Positions 62,491 through 64,000 of a stretch of 64,000 nucleotides of DNA are shown here, piece after piece. Source of the DNA: Paulownia fortunei (Eukaryota; Streptophyta; Magnoliopsida; Lamiales; Paulowniaceae); assembly GCA_019321725.1 (NCBI GenBank), contig CM033110.1, forward strand, positions 18,655,278-18,719,277, read 5' to 3'. The position numbers and the translations under genes are program-made. Position 1 is the first letter of the stretch. Every line of letters begins with the position of its first letter. The notes beneath the pieces are model-generated. The model was not told where the DNA came from and made no database searches. It worked only from the letters and a program-made list of their open reading frames with translations.

Positions 62491-63922
62491 ACTTTAATTC
62501 TGTTTGAACTCCCTTGTAATATTAGTTTGTGAACCAGCTGCGAATGAAGGGAAAAAAAGAGTGGGGTTTCTAGATTATTTTGTTTCAATTTACTTTGTCT
62601 AATATTTCAGAATGAATATAAAGAAAACTGGACATAGAGCCACTCCTAAAGTCTAGTAACCCAAAGTCCTCTTGCCTTTTAAGTATGTTATAGCGAACGA
62701 CATTATTAAGAATGTCAACGAAGAATATGAACCAGCCCAGTAAAAAATAGCCGACATTTAAGTATTAATATGATATTAAAATGGTACTAGAACTCATAGA
62801 ATGTTATTCCATTTTTAATTTTTTTTATATATGATGTTATATAAAATAGAGTTTTTAGGATCTTAAAAAGACTATATAATCTGCACGTATATTGGGTATA
62901 ATATTTATTTTTTATAAAATAATTTTTATAATCAATTCTTATACTCAGTAAATTATGCACTAAAATATAACATGAATTTGTAACTTTCCTTCAAGTGATA
63001 CAAATAATTATGCTCTAAATTTTATGAGCACTTCATTTACTTTGTTGTTGATGCTCATGCTCGATACTTCAATTTTAATTTTTTTTATTTTTTTTTAATG
63101 AGTTTGTTTTTCTTTGTGAGTGGAACAATCATGTTTGGCTGGGTTTGAGAATGGTCCTCTTTGTTTTGATAATTGGGCTCGGTATGGCTTTAGTATTGAT
63201 TTTTTTTATAACTAAATTCAAATTAAATTATCATGTACATTTTTTTTTTGTTAAAGAGCAATTACAAATTGTAATTTATAAAGTAAAATTAAATATACAA
63301 TTTTGAACGATTCATAATTTATAAGTTGATTTGTTCTATAAATTAAATAAATAAAGAAAGTTTATTGTACCGTCACACCTCCAATTCAAATACTAATTAC
63401 ATCTATAAAATCAGATTATTAATGGACCAAAATAATTAAATATGATAATTTTTTAAAATAAAACAAGTTAGTTGATTCACTTAGTTTTAAACCACAGAAT
63501 TTTTTGATGACGTAAAGATTTTGCAAGATTATTTTATAAATAAAGCAACTTAACTAATACACAAATAGGAATGATACCAAGTGTTGCATACTGGGCAAAC
63601 TAAATGGTCCAATTTGACAGGAAACTAGGCCGAATATGTCAATTTTGAAACAGGGTCCATGTCTAGAACATTTATTTTGAATTTTACCCATTAGTTTAAT
63701 AGTTATTGACTGAAGATTCCTTAACCAACCAACAATTTATGCCCAAAAAAGGGATAAATTCAGTGAGATCCCACCAAACAACTTCCATCAACTTCTTGGC
63801 AAATCCAAGTCATCAATCCAATTCTCTCTCAAATTTGTATCTTTTTATCATCCACACTTCCTCTTTCTCTCTCCTCATATACATATATTTATATATATAT
63901 ATATATATATGATTTCATTAAC

Positions 63923-64000
63923 ATGGCATTGAAATCTGCAGAGCTTTATAAGAGGCGCCCTTTCTATGGTAAACAGAATCCAACTGCCTCACAAAGTCTC
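63923..64000 (+). CDS. Possible start of a gene running off the window
   Basis: ATG at 63,923 opens a frame of at least 26 codons (MALKSAELYKRRPFYGKQNP, then TASQSL) that is still open at the window end. It follows a CT-rich leader (about 63,848-63,880) and an (AT)n run. Base composition changes sharply from AT-rich to balanced at this point, as at the other genes here. I do not recognise the protein. Another upstream or downstream start is possible. Confidence 0.4.
   Translation, partial: MALKSAELYKRRPFYGKQNPTASQSL

Larger units (their letters stand above)
59100..63700. other. Extremely AT-rich intergenic region
   Basis: Apart from the foldback element (60.88-62.09 kb) and a diverged MITE relative (62.29-62.49 kb) I see only A/T homopolymers, an (AT)n run at 60,122-60,147 and short chance frames. 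No exon is recognised on either strand. Confidence 0.65.

Noticed and set aside
1..64000. CRISPR arrays, operons or bacterial-type defence systems
   Set aside because: All recognisable genes are plant nuclear genes with introns; the direct repeats found are tandem duplications or transposon flanks, not regularly spaced arrays.

Overview
The window is nuclear DNA from a flowering plant, almost certainly a eudicot. It has spliceosomal introns with GT-AG borders, very AT-rich intergenic DNA full of small inverted-repeat transposons and microsatellites, a RuBisCO small-subunit gene with the two-intron layout usual in dicots, and three well-known plant families (KCS, CYP735A, LBD). Protein wording suggests an asterid, perhaps Lamiales, but that is only an impression.

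Layout. 1-8.8 kb is gene-free apart from repeats. 9.0-10.5 kb (+) carries an uninterrupted 3-ketoacyl-CoA synthase of the KCS6/CER6 type. 10.7-19.2 kb is intergenic and includes a ~1.07 kb terminal-inverted-repeat element. 19.46-23.73 kb (+) holds a five-exon CYP735A cytokinin trans-hydroxylase, whose long fourth intron contains a ~0.7 kb MITE-like element. 23.9-32.5 kb is intergenic. 32.5-37.7 kb (-) is a decayed multi-KH RNA-binding protein gene (HEN4-like) with stops, frameshifts, lost GxxG residues and a SINE-like insertion flanked by a 50-bp duplication. A ~2.4 kb solo-LTR-like block (37.7-40.1 kb) follows at its 5' end. 43.86-44.82 kb (-) is a class II LOB-domain regulator with a C-terminal LxLxL motif. 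45.3-54.7 kb is intergenic with dispersed repeats. 55.13-56.08 kb (+) is rbcS with a readable light-responsive promoter. 57.36-59.03 kb (-) is a three-exon gene for a small conserved plant protein of unknown role, whose exons are too short to stand out as long ORFs. 59.1-63.9 kb is extremely AT-rich and contains a ~1.2 kb near-palindromic foldback element. A new reading frame may begin at 63,923 and run off the window.

The genes do not form a pathway. They are independent housekeeping or developmental loci: wax and VLCFA synthesis, cytokinin side-chain hydroxylation, transcriptional repression, and the Calvin cycle. I found no new multi-gene system. The more unusual points are the rbcS Trp-to-Leu change at mature position 38, the SINE-like insertion that copied a splice donor in the KH pseudogene, the long foldback hairpin, and an unexplained GC-rich island near 47.5 kb.
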